Source of the DNA: Iodidimonas nitroreducens
GTDB taxonomy: Bacteria; Pseudomonadota; Alphaproteobacteria; Sphingomonadales; Rhodothalassiaceae
Assembly: GCA_000710935.1 (NCBI GenBank)
Contig: BAYV01000012.1
Location: forward strand, 18,209-82,208
Length of the DNA stretch: 64,000 nt
Direction: 5' to 3'
Shown here: positions 8,737 through 16,507 of the stretch, piece by piece
How positions within the stretch are numbered: the first letter of the stretch is position 1
How the letters are laid out: each line of letters opens with the position of its first letter
Notes under the pieces: model-generated
The model's input: the letters and a program-made list of their open reading frames with translations, nothing else
The model's database searches: none
Told to the model about the DNA's origin: nothing
Position numbers and translations under genes: made by a program

Positions 8737-9276
8737 TCATTGGCTGACGTTTTTCGAAATCCTCAGATAGTCCGCAACGATATCGCACCCGGCGCGGAGC
8801 AATACGAGCGCCGCCGTTGCGGCCCTCGCGCCCATATACCCCTCATTGGCACCAACGCTAGACGCGTCATCGGCATCAATCACCATGGCTTCAAAGGGAG
8901 CACGGATCGGCCGAGGCAAAACCTCCCGAGCCGCCAACCATTTCCGCCGCGCCGCCCATTGCGCCTCGGTCGGTTCAGTGCCGCGCCTACCGCCGTCCAC
9001 CGGGACATTCATAGAGGCCACCACCCGCTGTGTAAGACCCGCCCGTTCATATTGTTCGCGATACCAAGTCGCGGCCTCATGCTGGCGTTCAGTCAGCATT
9101 TTTCGGTTCCGCAGCCGATCCACTGGCCAAGCCATCAGGTTTCGATGCACCCGCACCGGCTTGCGCCACCCATCCTCAATCATCACGGTATCAACGATGC
9201 CGCCCCGTGCCACCCGTTCTGGCGTCGCACCCAGACCCGTCAACTCCTTGGTCCTTCCCGTCTTGCGCCGTGCCAT
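8737..9276 (-). CDS. phage hypothetical protein in late-regulator position (DUF6456-like)
   Basis: From the ATG at 9276, which has GGGAG 7 bases upstream, the protein has 179 residues. A longer frame from 9369 would read through Cys/His junk. The N-terminus is basic (MARRKTGRTKELTGLGATPERVARGG). A middle segment LTERQHEAATWYREQYERAG resembles DUF6456-type proteins of alphaproteobacterial phages and mobile elements. The C-terminus (GARAATAALVLLRAGCDIVADYLRIS) is helical. It is the last gene before the terminator and the packaging genes, the place of antiterminator Q in lambdoid phages. The regulatory role is inferred from position only. Confidence 0.5.
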   Translation of the reverse strand: MARRKTGRTKELTGLGATPERVARGGIVDTVMIEDGWRKPVRVHRNLMAWPVDRLRNRKMLTERQHEAATWYREQYERAGLTQRVVASMNVPVDGGRRGTEPTEAQWAARRKWLAAREVLPRPIRAPFEAMVIDADDASSVGANEGYMGARAATAALVLLRAGCDIVADYLRISKNVSQ

Positions 9277-9589
9277 TATGCAACTCCCATTTGTTTCAAT
9301 ATTTCGGGTAAATTCATCATAGGATAGTTGGATAGTTATCCTGTCACGCACATGCGCGCACGCACACAAGCACCACCGTGAAAAAACTGTCCGAACTGTC
9401 CGAACTGTCCTTATGTTTTTGTTTTGGAATGTTGTTTGCTACGGACGGTTTCGGATGGTTCGGACAGTTAAAGGAGAGAAAAACAGGAATATCCACCCCC
9501 GCCCCCGCGTCTTTCTCGATCTGCAATGCGCCCAACTGTCCGAACTGTCCGCAACTGTCCGACACGCTCTAGGTGCACATGCCAAATCA
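9277..9589. promoter_or_regulatory. 313-bp non-coding gap with repeat cluster (possible replication origin)
   Basis: The gap separates the D5 helicase stop from the next gene. It holds the nine-copy repeat cluster described separately. Small frames on both strands merely translate the repeats (Ser-Asp-Ser or Leu-Ser-Glu runs) and start with GTG without ribosome sites, so none is called. Confidence 0.45.
9385..9561. repeat. nine 9-bp repeats (AACTGTCCG) in three triplets
   Basis: Direct copies lie at 9385, 9394 and 9403 (the third ends in T). Inverted copies lie at 9442 and 9452 (one mismatch each) and 9461. Direct copies lie again at 9534, 9543 and 9553. Spacing within triplets is 9 or 10 bases, close to one helical turn, so bound protein would sit on one face. 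The outer triplets point one way and the middle one the other. This is iteron-like and lies beside the replicative helicase gene, which suggests an origin or an autoregulatory operator. The choice between them is inference. Confidence 0.75.
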
Positions 9590-11158
9590 TCACATAGCAT
9601 AAGGGTCATAGTCGTCTCCCAGCATGCTTCCCTGCATTGGCGGTTTATCTGGTGACGGCGCAGACGAGCCTGCCGTAGGATCGTAATCATGGGACTTCAA
9701 CCTTACGCCCCGGCGAAAAATACGTCCCCCAGCGCCCTTGCGTCGGATCACCTGTCGGTCACCCAGCGCCCGACCAAATGCAGTGTTGGAGATGGGCTCA
9801 TAATTACCTGCCTCGCACCATGTCTGATAATCTCGATAGAGGTCAGCAGCGCTTTCCTCGGCCCGTTCATCGCGCTCGCACCTGTCGTAAAACCATTCGG
9901 AAAAAGGGTTGCTGGCCGCTCGGTAATCGGCCACCGCCTCCCGCACCGGTTCAGGGCGGACCAACCCCTCGGCCATCCACATAGCCAGCCCCTCAAGCGC
10001 CCAGTTCAAAATGCCCGGTCCCTCGGTTTCCACGAGCCGATCTTCCAGTGTGCGGTCAATCTCATTGTCCGGGATCTTGCGGGTGAAAGGGATGGGCACG
10101 ATGCGCCGCCATACCCCGTCGTCACCGCCCATCACGCGGGGACGGTCATTTACCTCCATCACAATCTTGAAGCGCGGCGAATATTCAAAGGGATCTCGGT
10201 TCAAATGCCGTGCGGTGATCGGTGCTCCACCCGTAATGCCTTTCAACAAAGCCTCGTTAAGCTTTGCGCCTCGTGGTGGCTCCGAACAGCTCACCAGCCG
10301 TACATCGCCCGATAGCCGCGCCAGATCGGGCGAGGCATCGGCTCCAGAGCGCTGCCCCAGATCAAGAAACGTTTTCACGTCCGCCACCGCCGCATAGCCG
10401 CCCATGACCCGTCTGATGATGTTCATAGTCGTCGATTTCCCGTCTTGCCCAGGGCCTTGCAGCATGAAAAAACACTGCTCTGAAACATGGCCGGAAAAAG
10501 CATAGCCGATCATCTTTTGGAAAAAGTCTGACATCTCCAAGTTCGGCAGGCATCGGGCAATATGCGCCCGCCAACCGGGGCATTGGGCTGATGGATCATA
10601 GGCCACTGCGGCCTCGCGGGTTATGGCATCGGCGGGATCGTGGTTTTTCAAATGAAAGTCCACACCGCGCGATGCACAGTCCCGTATCTTCAGCGTTCCA
10701 TTCGATAAGGTGATCGCCATGCGGTCCCGATCCAGTTGATCAGGCGCAACCCGCATATAATGCTTGCCTTGGGCCAGCATCGCCACCGTGCGTCCGGCAT
10801 TACCCGCTTGGACGGCCCAACCAAACAGATCATCCGCCCTCTCCCGTGCCATGGCCGAGGCTTCAGCTTTTCCATCTGACGCCAGCCGCTTGGCGTGCTC
10901 TACCAAAGCCTGCGCTTCAATACGTATCCCTTGTGCTGTTTCATGGGCTAGCCGATGTGCCAGCATCTCGCCTTCCTCTGCCGACCAGCAATGCCCGTTG
11001 AAAGCCAGCCAGCCGATCGATGGGCTAAACATCAGCCTACCCTGACCGCGTGCAACCAAGCGCTGGGAATTGCCCAGGTCACTCATATCACAATAGGCCA
11101 ATTGCAAGGGGTCCACGCCCTCTGCCTCAATCATCATGTCTTGTGACGGCTCGCTCAT
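9590..11158 (-). CDS. phage/plasmid primase-helicase, D5/P4 family (SF3 helicase)
   Basis: 522 residues from the ATG at 11158, which overlaps the upstream stop as TGATG. Residues 1-200 correspond to the D5 N-terminal region. Walker A GPGQDGKST is at about 235-243, then LSGDVRLVSCSEPPRGAKLNEALLK (D5 core), RFKIVMEVNDRP (sensor) and GGDDGVWRRIVPIPF (arginine-finger region). The C-terminal winged-helix part carries YQTWCEAGNYEPISNTAFGRAL. SF3 helicases of this family form rings that unwind the replication origin. It is paired here with a separate Toprim primase two genes upstream. Confidence 0.9.
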   Translation of the reverse strand: MSEPSQDMMIEAEGVDPLQLAYCDMSDLGNSQRLVARGQGRLMFSPSIGWLAFNGHCWSAEEGEMLAHRLAHETAQGIRIEAQALVEHAKRLASDGKAEASAMARERADDLFGWAVQAGNAGRTVAMLAQGKHYMRVAPDQLDRDRMAITLSNGTLKIRDCASRGVDFHLKNHDPADAITREAAVAYDPSAQCPGWRAHIARCLPNLEMSDFFQKMIGYAFSGHVSEQCFFMLQGPGQDGKSTTMNIIRRVMGGYAAVADVKTFLDLGQRSGADASPDLARLSGDVRLVSCSEPPRGAKLNEALLKGITGGAPITARHLNRDPFEYSPRFKIVMEVNDRPRVMGGDDGVWRRIVPIPFTRKIPDNEIDRTLEDRLVETEGPGILNWALEGLAMWMAEGLVRPEPVREAVADYRAASNPFSEWFYDRCERDERAEESAADLYRDYQTWCEAGNYEPISNTAFGRALGDRQVIRRKGAGGRIFRRGVRLKSHDYDPTAGSSAPSPDKPPMQGSMLGDDYDPYAM

Positions 11159-11604
11159 CAATGCACACTCCGCCTAAGGATATCTGGTGACCCCGCCCCG
11201 GCATCAGCGGCGGCTTGGGCAAGCGCCTGTTCCCGCCATGCCCGGCTTTTCTTCAAGGCCAGCATCGCTCCCTCCCTTTGTGCCCTGCTGTGCAAATCCA
11301 GCGCCGCGGCCGCCAACGCAGACACACGATCCGCCGCCGTTTCGGCATCCGGGGGCGGAGCCTGCCCCGCGGCTGCGGCATAAACCGCAAGCAGCGCTTC
11401 CGACTCTTCCAACACTTGCGGATCAGCCAGCATGCGTTTCAAAACTGCCCTCAATACCTTCGGATCAAAGCCCATGGCCTTTATCTCCGCGTCCAGTTCT
11501 CTGGCATCCGCATTGATAGCCTCGCGGGCCTTAGCAATATTTTCCAACCGCTCCAGATAACGTCGAATCAGGTCCGGTGCCTTTGCATTGTCCGCACCCA
11601 TCAT
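11158..11604 (-). CDS. GapR/DUF2312-like DNA-binding protein
   Basis: 148 residues. Residues 8-62 (DLIRRYLERLENIAKAREAI, then ELDAEIKAMGFDPKVLRAVLKRM) match the pattern of DUF2312, the GapR family of alphaproteobacterial nucleoid proteins that clamp overtwisted DNA. The remaining 80 residues are Ala-rich and helical, longer than the roughly 90-residue chromosomal GapR. Both ends are coupled: ATGA overlap with the primase gene, TGATG overlap with the helicase gene. A role in managing torsion ahead of phage replication is plausible inference. Confidence 0.75.
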   Translation of the reverse strand: MMGADNAKAPDLIRRYLERLENIAKAREAINADARELDAEIKAMGFDPKVLRAVLKRMLADPQVLEESEALLAVYAAAAGQAPPPDAETAADRVSALAAAALDLHSRAQREGAMLALKKSRAWREQALAQAAADAGAGSPDILRRSVH

Positions 11605-12830
11605 GCCTTCTCCCTGATCTGATCATTGAAATCCGCGCCCATTCTAGGGCGTACCACACGCACCGATCTTGCCCCCACCCGGCGCCATGCCTGACGGGCA
11701 AGGCTGGCACACAAAGCGGCCCGCCCACCCGCATCCAGCATCGTCTCTGTGCGCCGGCGCATCGGCCCACGCGCAAAAATCCGCACAGGGGCCATATCGG
11801 CATCAATTGCCACAATCACATCGCCGGGATCGGGCAAAAGCCAGGGCGGCGAGGCCGGGTCGGAAATCGGCGCATGGGGGTCAAAGCAACCGTCTCGATC
11901 CCGCAACCAACCCCCTTGAAAATTGGCCAGGGATAAAACCGCCGCGACCCGCATAGGGCCGTGCTGTTCCATCAGCATCTGTGCCACCGCCCATGTGCTC
12001 TCAAGCCCCTCACCCACCAGCAATGGCCCCATCCGAGCATCGGACAAAAGTGCCGGAGGCCCGAGCGGCGCAACTGCCCCTATGGGGTGCCCGTAGATTC
12101 GGCGCGATGGCAAAGGATCCCCGGTGTCGGGATCGCGCAAATCAGCCTTATCCGCACCATCGGCGGCCAAATAGGTCACATGAATGGCTGCCAGCCGCCA
12201 TGCAATTTGGCCATGGCCCAGAGCCACCATCTTTGCCATGCCTACCACCATGGCAGGGGCGATCAGACGCACCTGCCCGCCCGCCCAAAGGGCCGGGCAG
12301 GCAGGGTGATATCGCAAAGCATCCAATCCGCCGGGCAGAGCTGCAGGGTCGAGATCGCGCGATTTCAACCAACGCTCTACCAAGCTGTTGCGCGCTGGCC
12401 GGGCATCGCGCCAGATCATGGCGGCAATGGGAAAAGTAGAACGGGAACGCGGTGCCGGTGGCAGGCGATGAACGGAATTTCGCGCAGGCGCACGCGGGAT
12501 CGCCTGCGCCTCTAAATCCCCGACCAATCGCTGCGCGGCATCTCGCGGTGATCCTCCCCGCAGGGCCATTTCCAGATCCACCGGACCGCCGCCTGCCACG
12601 CGCTTTCCCGGTGGCGGTGGGCAGGCAAAACAAGCCCAGACATTACGCGACAAGTGCACCGTAAACCGACCCGATCGAGCGGACCCACCACATAATGGGC
12701 ACGGCCCGGCCATACGCCCTGCACCGGACCGGCGCAGGCCCGCCACCCCATCCACATCCATCACCGACACTTGCCTGGCCCGATCGAATAGATCATGGCG
12801 ACGATGATCGCTTCTCTGGGGCCTGCTCAT
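11601..12830 (-). CDS. phage DNA primase (zinc finger + Toprim)
   Basis: 409 residues. A CHC2-like zinc finger is formed by Cys44, Cys47, Cys67 and Cys70 (CPLCGG...CFAC). The Toprim domain is visible as LLVGEGLES with Glu274 and DVIVAIDADM with Asp343/Asp345. Between them lies a region typical of mobile-element primases (LALRYHP-like, here LDALRYHPACP). It would prime phage replication and work with the D5 helicase two genes downstream. ATGA overlaps at both ends show translational coupling. Confidence 0.85.
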   Translation of the reverse strand: MSRPQRSDHRRHDLFDRARQVSVMDVDGVAGLRRSGAGRMAGPCPLCGGSARSGRFTVHLSRNVWACFACPPPPGKRVAGGGPVDLEMALRGGSPRDAAQRLVGDLEAQAIPRAPARNSVHRLPPAPRSRSTFPIAAMIWRDARPARNSLVERWLKSRDLDPAALPGGLDALRYHPACPALWAGGQVRLIAPAMVVGMAKMVALGHGQIAWRLAAIHVTYLAADGADKADLRDPDTGDPLPSRRIYGHPIGAVAPLGPPALLSDARMGPLLVGEGLESTWAVAQMLMEQHGPMRVAAVLSLANFQGGWLRDRDGCFDPHAPISDPASPPWLLPDPGDVIVAIDADMAPVRIFARGPMRRRTETMLDAGGRAALCASLARQAWRRVGARSVRVVRPRMGADFNDQIREKA

Positions 12831-13465
12831 AAAACCACCCCCGGCATCACGCCAGAGACTGAAAATTTGTCGGTTTCATTTCCCCAGACTTGCCAGCCCG
12901 GTGCGGACTGACGTGCGAACATCTCCAGATAAGGACCATCCACCAGCGTCTGAATGCGATCACGCACCCCGTCCGGCTTGCGGCTGTGCTGCCGCCGCGG
13001 CTCAAAAATAACCTGACGGACGCCCCCTGATTTTCGCCGGGGAGCCCCTCGCGTAAACAGCAGGCACAGCTCCATCTCCTGCCGGGTCCAATACCCCATT
13101 CCCATGCGGGTAACCGGTGGCATCATCGCGTCAAGAGAGAGAAACCCCTGCGCCTCCGCTGCCGCGCGCGTTTTAACCCAGCAAAAAGCAATCGTCTTGA
13201 AATCAAAGCCCCAGACTCTCCCCAAAGTGATCGCCTGATCCAGATGTGACGATACGATCCACATGAAAAGCGCGCAGTCCTTGGCTGCGCTACGCTCCAC
13301 CGGGATCGCTGCAAGACTGGGCGCATCCATGGTCCGATAATGGTCATGGGCGGACCGGTGAGGCGTGCTCTCCCCACCGCTATAGGTTCTAAACGACCAG
13401 GGTGGGTCAGCATAAATGCACCCAAAGGGCCCATCAGGCAACAAAACACCCGATCCATGCACCAT
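12827..13465 (-). CDS. MT-A70 family adenine-N6 DNA methyltransferase
   Basis: From the ATG at 13465 the protein has 212 residues. The frame is open to 13678 but there overlaps the cupin-like gene, and the first conserved block FGCIYADPPWSF follows this ATG closely. GTG at 13483 is an alternative, as no clear ribosome site marks either. DPPW is the catalytic motif of the family. Further blocks are ALFMWIVSSHLDQA, FKTIAFCWVKT and GYWTRQEMELCLLFTRG. A phage orphan methylase of this type usually protects or marks phage DNA. No partner nuclease is seen. Confidence 0.85.
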   Translation of the reverse strand: MVHGSGVLLPDGPFGCIYADPPWSFRTYSGGESTPHRSAHDHYRTMDAPSLAAIPVERSAAKDCALFMWIVSSHLDQAITLGRVWGFDFKTIAFCWVKTRAAAEAQGFLSLDAMMPPVTRMGMGYWTRQEMELCLLFTRGAPRRKSGGVRQVIFEPRRQHSRKPDGVRDRIQTLVDGPYLEMFARQSAPGWQVWGNETDKFSVSGVMPGVVL

Positions 13466-13472
13466 GCGCACT

Positions 13473-13982
13473 CTATGAATCACCGCAGCCGGGGCCTGTC
13501 GAACCCGGATTCTTGGGGTCTGTGAAATCTCGCCAATGCCGCCAGCCCTGCGGGCAGTGAAATCCCCATGCACGAACATGAGGGCCGGTGAAAAACACCG
13601 TCCACACTGGTCCTTCATTTTTGGGAATCTCGATCCGGTGCGCCAATTTGGCGCGGCGAAATACCAGATCGCCTGCACATATCCTGTCGCGATGATGAAC
13701 GCCCCCGGCCGCGATCCGGTGTTCGATATAGCTGCCCAAAACGATCAACGAACACGATATCCAAGGGTGATCGTGCAATGCGCGATCATCATCAGACCGG
13801 TGAAATCTGTGCAAATAAATATTGAACAAAGGGTTGCGCGGGATCATGTACCAGCGCTCCAGATAAGTCTCACCCTGCCCGATCACGCCCTGCCCAATCA
13901 CTAAATCCGGACGTGGGCGGCCCACCAAAAAGCGATTAATGCGTCTCAAGCAGAAAGTCCGCAGGCGTTCAGGTATTTTCAT
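13473..13982 (-). CDS. phage conserved protein, cupin-like
   Basis: 169 residues from the ATG at 13982, which has AAGGAGA 6 bases upstream. The longer frame to 14312 is rejected because it swallows two other genes. Visible features are ERWYMIPRNPLFNIYLHRFH, ALHDHPW, LIVLGSYIEH, then GDLVFRRAKLAHRIE and WTVFFTGPHVRAWGFHCP. The spaced His, Gly and Glu residues resemble a cupin metal-binding barrel. Such proteins are common in alphaproteobacterial phages near replication genes. The substrate is unknown. Confidence 0.6.
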   Translation of the reverse strand: MKIPERLRTFCLRRINRFLVGRPRPDLVIGQGVIGQGETYLERWYMIPRNPLFNIYLHRFHRSDDDRALHDHPWISCSLIVLGSYIEHRIAAGGVHHRDRICAGDLVFRRAKLAHRIEIPKNEGPVWTVFFTGPHVRAWGFHCPQGWRHWRDFTDPKNPGSTGPGCGDS

Positions 13983-14002
13983 CACCGTCTCCTTTCTCTG
14001 GC

Positions 14003-14113
14003 TCACAGGCAAAGCCCGATCACCGCCCAAAGCCACAGGTTCACGCCAAAAATCAGCAGCGCCGCATTGCGCTTGCGCATCCGCGCGCGCGGCAGCAGAA
14101 ATGATCGTGTCAT
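14003..14113 (-). CDS. 36-residue phage membrane miniprotein
   Basis: The frame ATG 14113 to TGA 14003 encodes MTRSFLLPRARMRKRNAALL followed by a hydrophobic stretch ending in a Trp/Leu/Val/Ile-rich tail. The N-terminus is strongly basic and residues about 18-36 could span the membrane. The start overlaps the upstream stop as ATGA, which supports real translation. Function unknown; small phage membrane peptides can be holin-like or inhibitory, but nothing decides this. Confidence 0.5.
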   Translation of the reverse strand: MTRSFLLPRARMRKRNAALLIFGVNLWLWAVIGLCL

Positions 14114-14406
14114 GATGCTTTCCTCGTGATGTGGCGGCGCTTGATGGCCAGATAGTCAAAGCCACCAAAGCGATTGCGCCTTTGCGCCAGTTCAACCACA
14201 CCGCCGCGCAAAAGCTTGCGCGCCAATGCTGCCTCAGCACCGGACGGCAGCCATGGGCCCACGCAATAAACAATGCGATCGCCGGGGTCGGCAGATCGGA
14301 CCCAATCCTCAAAACTGGTTATCGAGCATAGAGCGGAATACTGGACCTGCCTCAACGCAGGTTGGGATTCGCGGTACATATCCTCATTTCCATGGTGTCC
14401 GGTCAT
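14110..14406 (-). CDS. phage hypothetical protein
   Basis: 98 residues from the ATG at 14406, which has a textbook GGAGG 5 bases upstream. The frame is open 16 codons further, without a ribosome site. Readable segments are ITSFEDWVRSADPGDRIVYCVGPWLP, then ARKLLRGGVVELAQRR. This resembles small phage proteins with a wHTH-like C-terminal half, but no named family can be assigned. It is coupled by ATGA to the membrane miniprotein downstream. Confidence 0.5.
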   Translation of the reverse strand: MTGHHGNEDMYRESQPALRQVQYSALCSITSFEDWVRSADPGDRIVYCVGPWLPSGAEAALARKLLRGGVVELAQRRNRFGGFDYLAIKRRHITRKAS

Positions 14407-14473
14407 AATTCCTCCGTGGCGGGAAACGGCATCCCGCAAACAATGATCATCCAAAAAGAAATCGGTGCGGCGC

Positions 14474-14953
14474 TCAGCCGCTGTCGAGACGCCCCAAGGC
14501 CGCGTTCAGATCCACCAGCACCTGAATGGCTTCACGCACCTCCCCGTGCAGGTCCCGGCGCACAACATCGGCAGCAGAGACACGTCCATCTTCGGCCAGC
14601 GAATCTGCCAAATGCGCCGCCACGTCGCCGGCTTCACGAATCAGATCCGCAAGCCGCCCGGCCCAGGGCCTGTCCTCTTTCGATGCCACACCCAGCGGCA
14701 CCAGCGCATAGCCCGAAGCATGGGCCAACAGCCGCGTCACATATGGGATGCCCGTAAGGGGCTCCAGCCGAACCAGAATGTCGGCGGGGATGAATTCCGC
14801 GGCCATGGCGGGATTGGTGGTATTGCAATAATGGGACAATCGGCTTTGCGAGCGGCCGGCAAAGTCTGCGGCCACTTCCTGTCCACCCAACGCACGATAA
14901 AGATCACGAGTGGCAAGCTTCAGGGCACGGGCTGTCACACTCAAATCGGTCAT
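14474..14953 (-). CDS. phage regulatory protein, CII family-like
   Basis: 159 residues. The segment LKLATRDLYRALGGQEVAADFAGRSQSRLSHYCNT followed by FIPADILVRLEPLTGIPYVTRLLA matches the layout of phage CII-type regulators: a helix-turn-helix with GGQExAA and SQSxLSxY, then a helical tetramerisation region. It overlaps the preceding Cro-like gene by ATGA (14950-14953) and so belongs to the early leftward transcript, facing away from the repressor. It likely activates or tunes the lysogeny decision. Confidence 0.7.
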   Translation of the reverse strand: MTDLSVTARALKLATRDLYRALGGQEVAADFAGRSQSRLSHYCNTTNPAMAAEFIPADILVRLEPLTGIPYVTRLLAHASGYALVPLGVASKEDRPWAGRLADLIREAGDVAAHLADSLAEDGRVSAADVVRRDLHGEVREAIQVLVDLNAALGRLDSG

Positions 14954-15192
14954 TCCCCCACCCTCCTCATAATCGGATTATTTTTAGAAGATGACGGAGC
15001 AGCACCATCTGATGCACTTTGCTCATCCAAGGCCAGCCGCGCTTCATAGGCCGTCAAAAGCCGCTCGCGGTGCCAACGGGGAACCCGCCGGGACGTCTTC
15101 CAGTGTTGCACGGTAGACGGGGCCACATCGCAGGCGCGTGCGGTTTTGCGCACCCCGCCCAAGGTCATGATTATGTGCTCAATATCTGCCAT
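14950..15192 (-). CDS. Cro-like helix-turn-helix protein
   Basis: 80 residues from the ATG at 15192 (TTGGAG just upstream). An in-frame ATG at 15210 lies inside an operator-like sequence and is less likely. The core IIMTLGGVRKTARACDVAPSTVQHWKTSRRVPRWHRERLL is a typical helix-turn-helix of Cro/YdaS type. It is divergent from the S24 repressor with operator-like repeats between, the classic cI/cro layout. It presumably shuts off the repressor promoter during lytic growth. Confidence 0.75.
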   Translation of the reverse strand: MADIEHIIMTLGGVRKTARACDVAPSTVQHWKTSRRVPRWHRERLLTAYEARLALDEQSASDGAAPSSSKNNPIMRRVGE

Positions 15193-15198
15193 GGCTCC

Positions 15199-15283
15199 AA
15201 TATGTGCCATTTTAGACCATTCAACGCAAGCAAAAATGTGCGATTTTAGTTCTCGATCAAAAACAGCGAATTTCGCACATTAG
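15199..15283. promoter_or_regulatory. divergent promoter/operator region of the phage switch
   Basis: Three related sites lie between the Cro-like gene and the S24 repressor: TATGTGCCATTTTAG at 15201, AATGTGCGATTTTAG at 15235-15249, and an inverted TTTCGCACATTA at 15271-15282. The half-site reads TGTGCGA. The second site recurs identically at 17195. These are the likely operators for the repressor and Cro. Confidence 0.7.
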
Positions 15284-15286
15284 GGT

Positions 15287-15859
15287 ATGGATATTATCAA
15301 GCAGATACGCGCAGCAAAGCGGGACCAGAATCTGACCGATCAACAGATTGGCGATATGGTGGGCCTGCCTCGCTACACCATCACCAAGATCCTGAACGGG
15401 CGGCGCAGGGTACTGGCGGAAGAAGCCGATGAATTCGTAAAGAAACTCGGGCTGATAAGCCAGGGTCAGGCCTCGGACCCATCGCCAATACGGCGCATCC
15501 CCATCGCAGGTGCCATCGCGGCAGGGAACTGGCGTGAGGCGCTGGAGGATCCGCAAGGACACATGTATTGTGATGTAGGTGGGCCCAACACTTTTGGCCT
15601 GCGCGTCGCAGGCGATAGCATGGACATGGTGGTGGAAGATGGCGGCTACATTGCCGTGGACCCCGATGACACCGACCTGATCACTGGTCGCATCTACGCC
15701 GTTATGAATGGCAGTTCAGAAACCACCTTCAAAAAATACCGGGAGGACCCTGCGCGCTTGGAACCGCTCAGTTCCAACCCTCGGCACAAGCCGATCCGCA
15801 TCGGCAGTGAAGACTTCCGCATCATCGGGCGGGTGATCTGGCGCGCATCCCTGCTCTAA
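15287..15859 (+). CDS. S24-family (LexA/CI-type) phage repressor
   Basis: 190 residues. Residues 1-55 form a helix-turn-helix (LTDQQIGDMVGLPRYTITKILNGRR). The C-terminal half is an S24 self-cleavage domain: Ser111 in RVAGDSMDM, the lysine of the dyad at 149 or 150 in ETTFKKY, and a likely Ala79-Gly80 cleavage site in AIAAGNW. Such repressors hold the lytic genes off and cleave themselves on RecA activation. The gene is the only plus-strand gene of the switch and is divergent from the Cro-like gene. Confidence 0.88.
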   Translation: MDIIKQIRAAKRDQNLTDQQIGDMVGLPRYTITKILNGRRRVLAEEADEFVKKLGLISQGQASDPSPIRRIPIAGAIAAGNWREALEDPQGHMYCDVGGPNTFGLRVAGDSMDMVVEDGGYIAVDPDDTDLITGRIYAVMNGSSETTFKKYREDPARLEPLSSNPRHKPIRIGSEDFRIIGRVIWRASLL

Positions 15860-15886
15860 GGCTGCAAGCCAACGAAGATAATGAAA

Positions 15887-16327
15887 TTATCTAATCTCAA
15901 TGCCTTCAAGCCGCACGTACCAGGTCGCAGCATTATGCAGCCCTCTCTCTTGGCCACGCCTGAACCGGTTGGGGCGATCACGATCACTGTTCCACACCTC
16001 TCCATGATAAGGATTGTCGGGAAGTGGGTCATACCCAACCCACAATCCCAATGCCCGCGCTTCGCCAGCGCAAAAAGCAACTGAACCCGTGAACACAGGG
16101 GTTGTCACATATTTTTGGGGATTGTGCCCGTCCTCGATGATCTGCGCCTCAATATCAACCGACATTCCTCCCTTCGGGCCAGAGGATGGTTTGAATGCCT
16201 TGGAAGATACCCTCGAGCAGTCCTTATTTTTATCCCAAACTACATGCTGTTTTGGATTGATACGGCGAATGATCCGCTGATCTGCCCGAATTTCTTCCGC
16301 ATCATGCGGCTCTACAGCCGACGGCAT
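15887..16327 (-). CDS. conserved hypothetical protein, prophage cargo
   Basis: 146 residues. The body has a recognisable conserved pattern: IIRRINPKQHVVWDKN, SSKAFKPSSG, GGMSVDIE, then SVAFCAGEARALGLWVGYDPLPD and NAATWYVRLEGIEI. I recall proteins of this pattern scattered singly across bacteria, often in accessory regions, without assigned function. It is soluble, with no signal peptide. It is coupled to the small gene upstream (TGATG) and converges on the repressor gene, the usual place for lysogenic-conversion cargo. A defence or toxin role would be speculation. Confidence 0.55.
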   Translation of the reverse strand: MPSAVEPHDAEEIRADQRIIRRINPKQHVVWDKNKDCSRVSSKAFKPSSGPKGGMSVDIEAQIIEDGHNPQKYVTTPVFTGSVAFCAGEARALGLWVGYDPLPDNPYHGEVWNSDRDRPNRFRRGQERGLHNAATWYVRLEGIEIR

Positions 16328-16506
16328 CAGTTCACTGCAGCCCGCAATGCTGAGCGATCTCTTCCAAGGTCAGCCACCCAAATCGCTAATTGAGTGAAAT
16401 CACTCCCAAGCTCCACTTCTTCGTCTTCGCCGGTCAGATGGTCATAGCGGGTAGCAATCACCCTATAGGGGGCAAGAATATCGATTTCGATATCCAAATG
16501 GTTCAT
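16327..16506 (-). CDS. small hypothetical protein, first gene of cargo cassette
   Basis: About 59 residues from the ATG at 16506 (MNHLDIEIDILAPYRVIATR, then LTGEDEEVELGSDFTQLAIWVADLGRD). An alternative start at 16524 would lie inside the transposase remnant that begins at about 16507. The stop and the next ATG share one base (TGATG). The protein is acidic and soluble. The original promoter and possibly the true N-terminus may have been lost when the insertion element landed. Confidence 0.5.
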   Translation of the reverse strand: MNHLDIEIDILAPYRVIATRYDHLTGEDEEVELGSDFTQLAIWVADLGRDRSALRAAVN

Positions 16507-16507
16507 A

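Noticed and set aside
9344..9572. Open frames on both strands across the 9-bp repeats
   Set aside because: They translate only the repeats into Ser-Asp-Ser or Leu-Ser-Glu runs, start with GTG, and have no ribosome site.
13982..14312. N-terminal extension of the cupin-like phage protein
   Set aside because: It would cover the membrane miniprotein and much of the upstream gene; the ATG at 13982 has a strong ribosome site.
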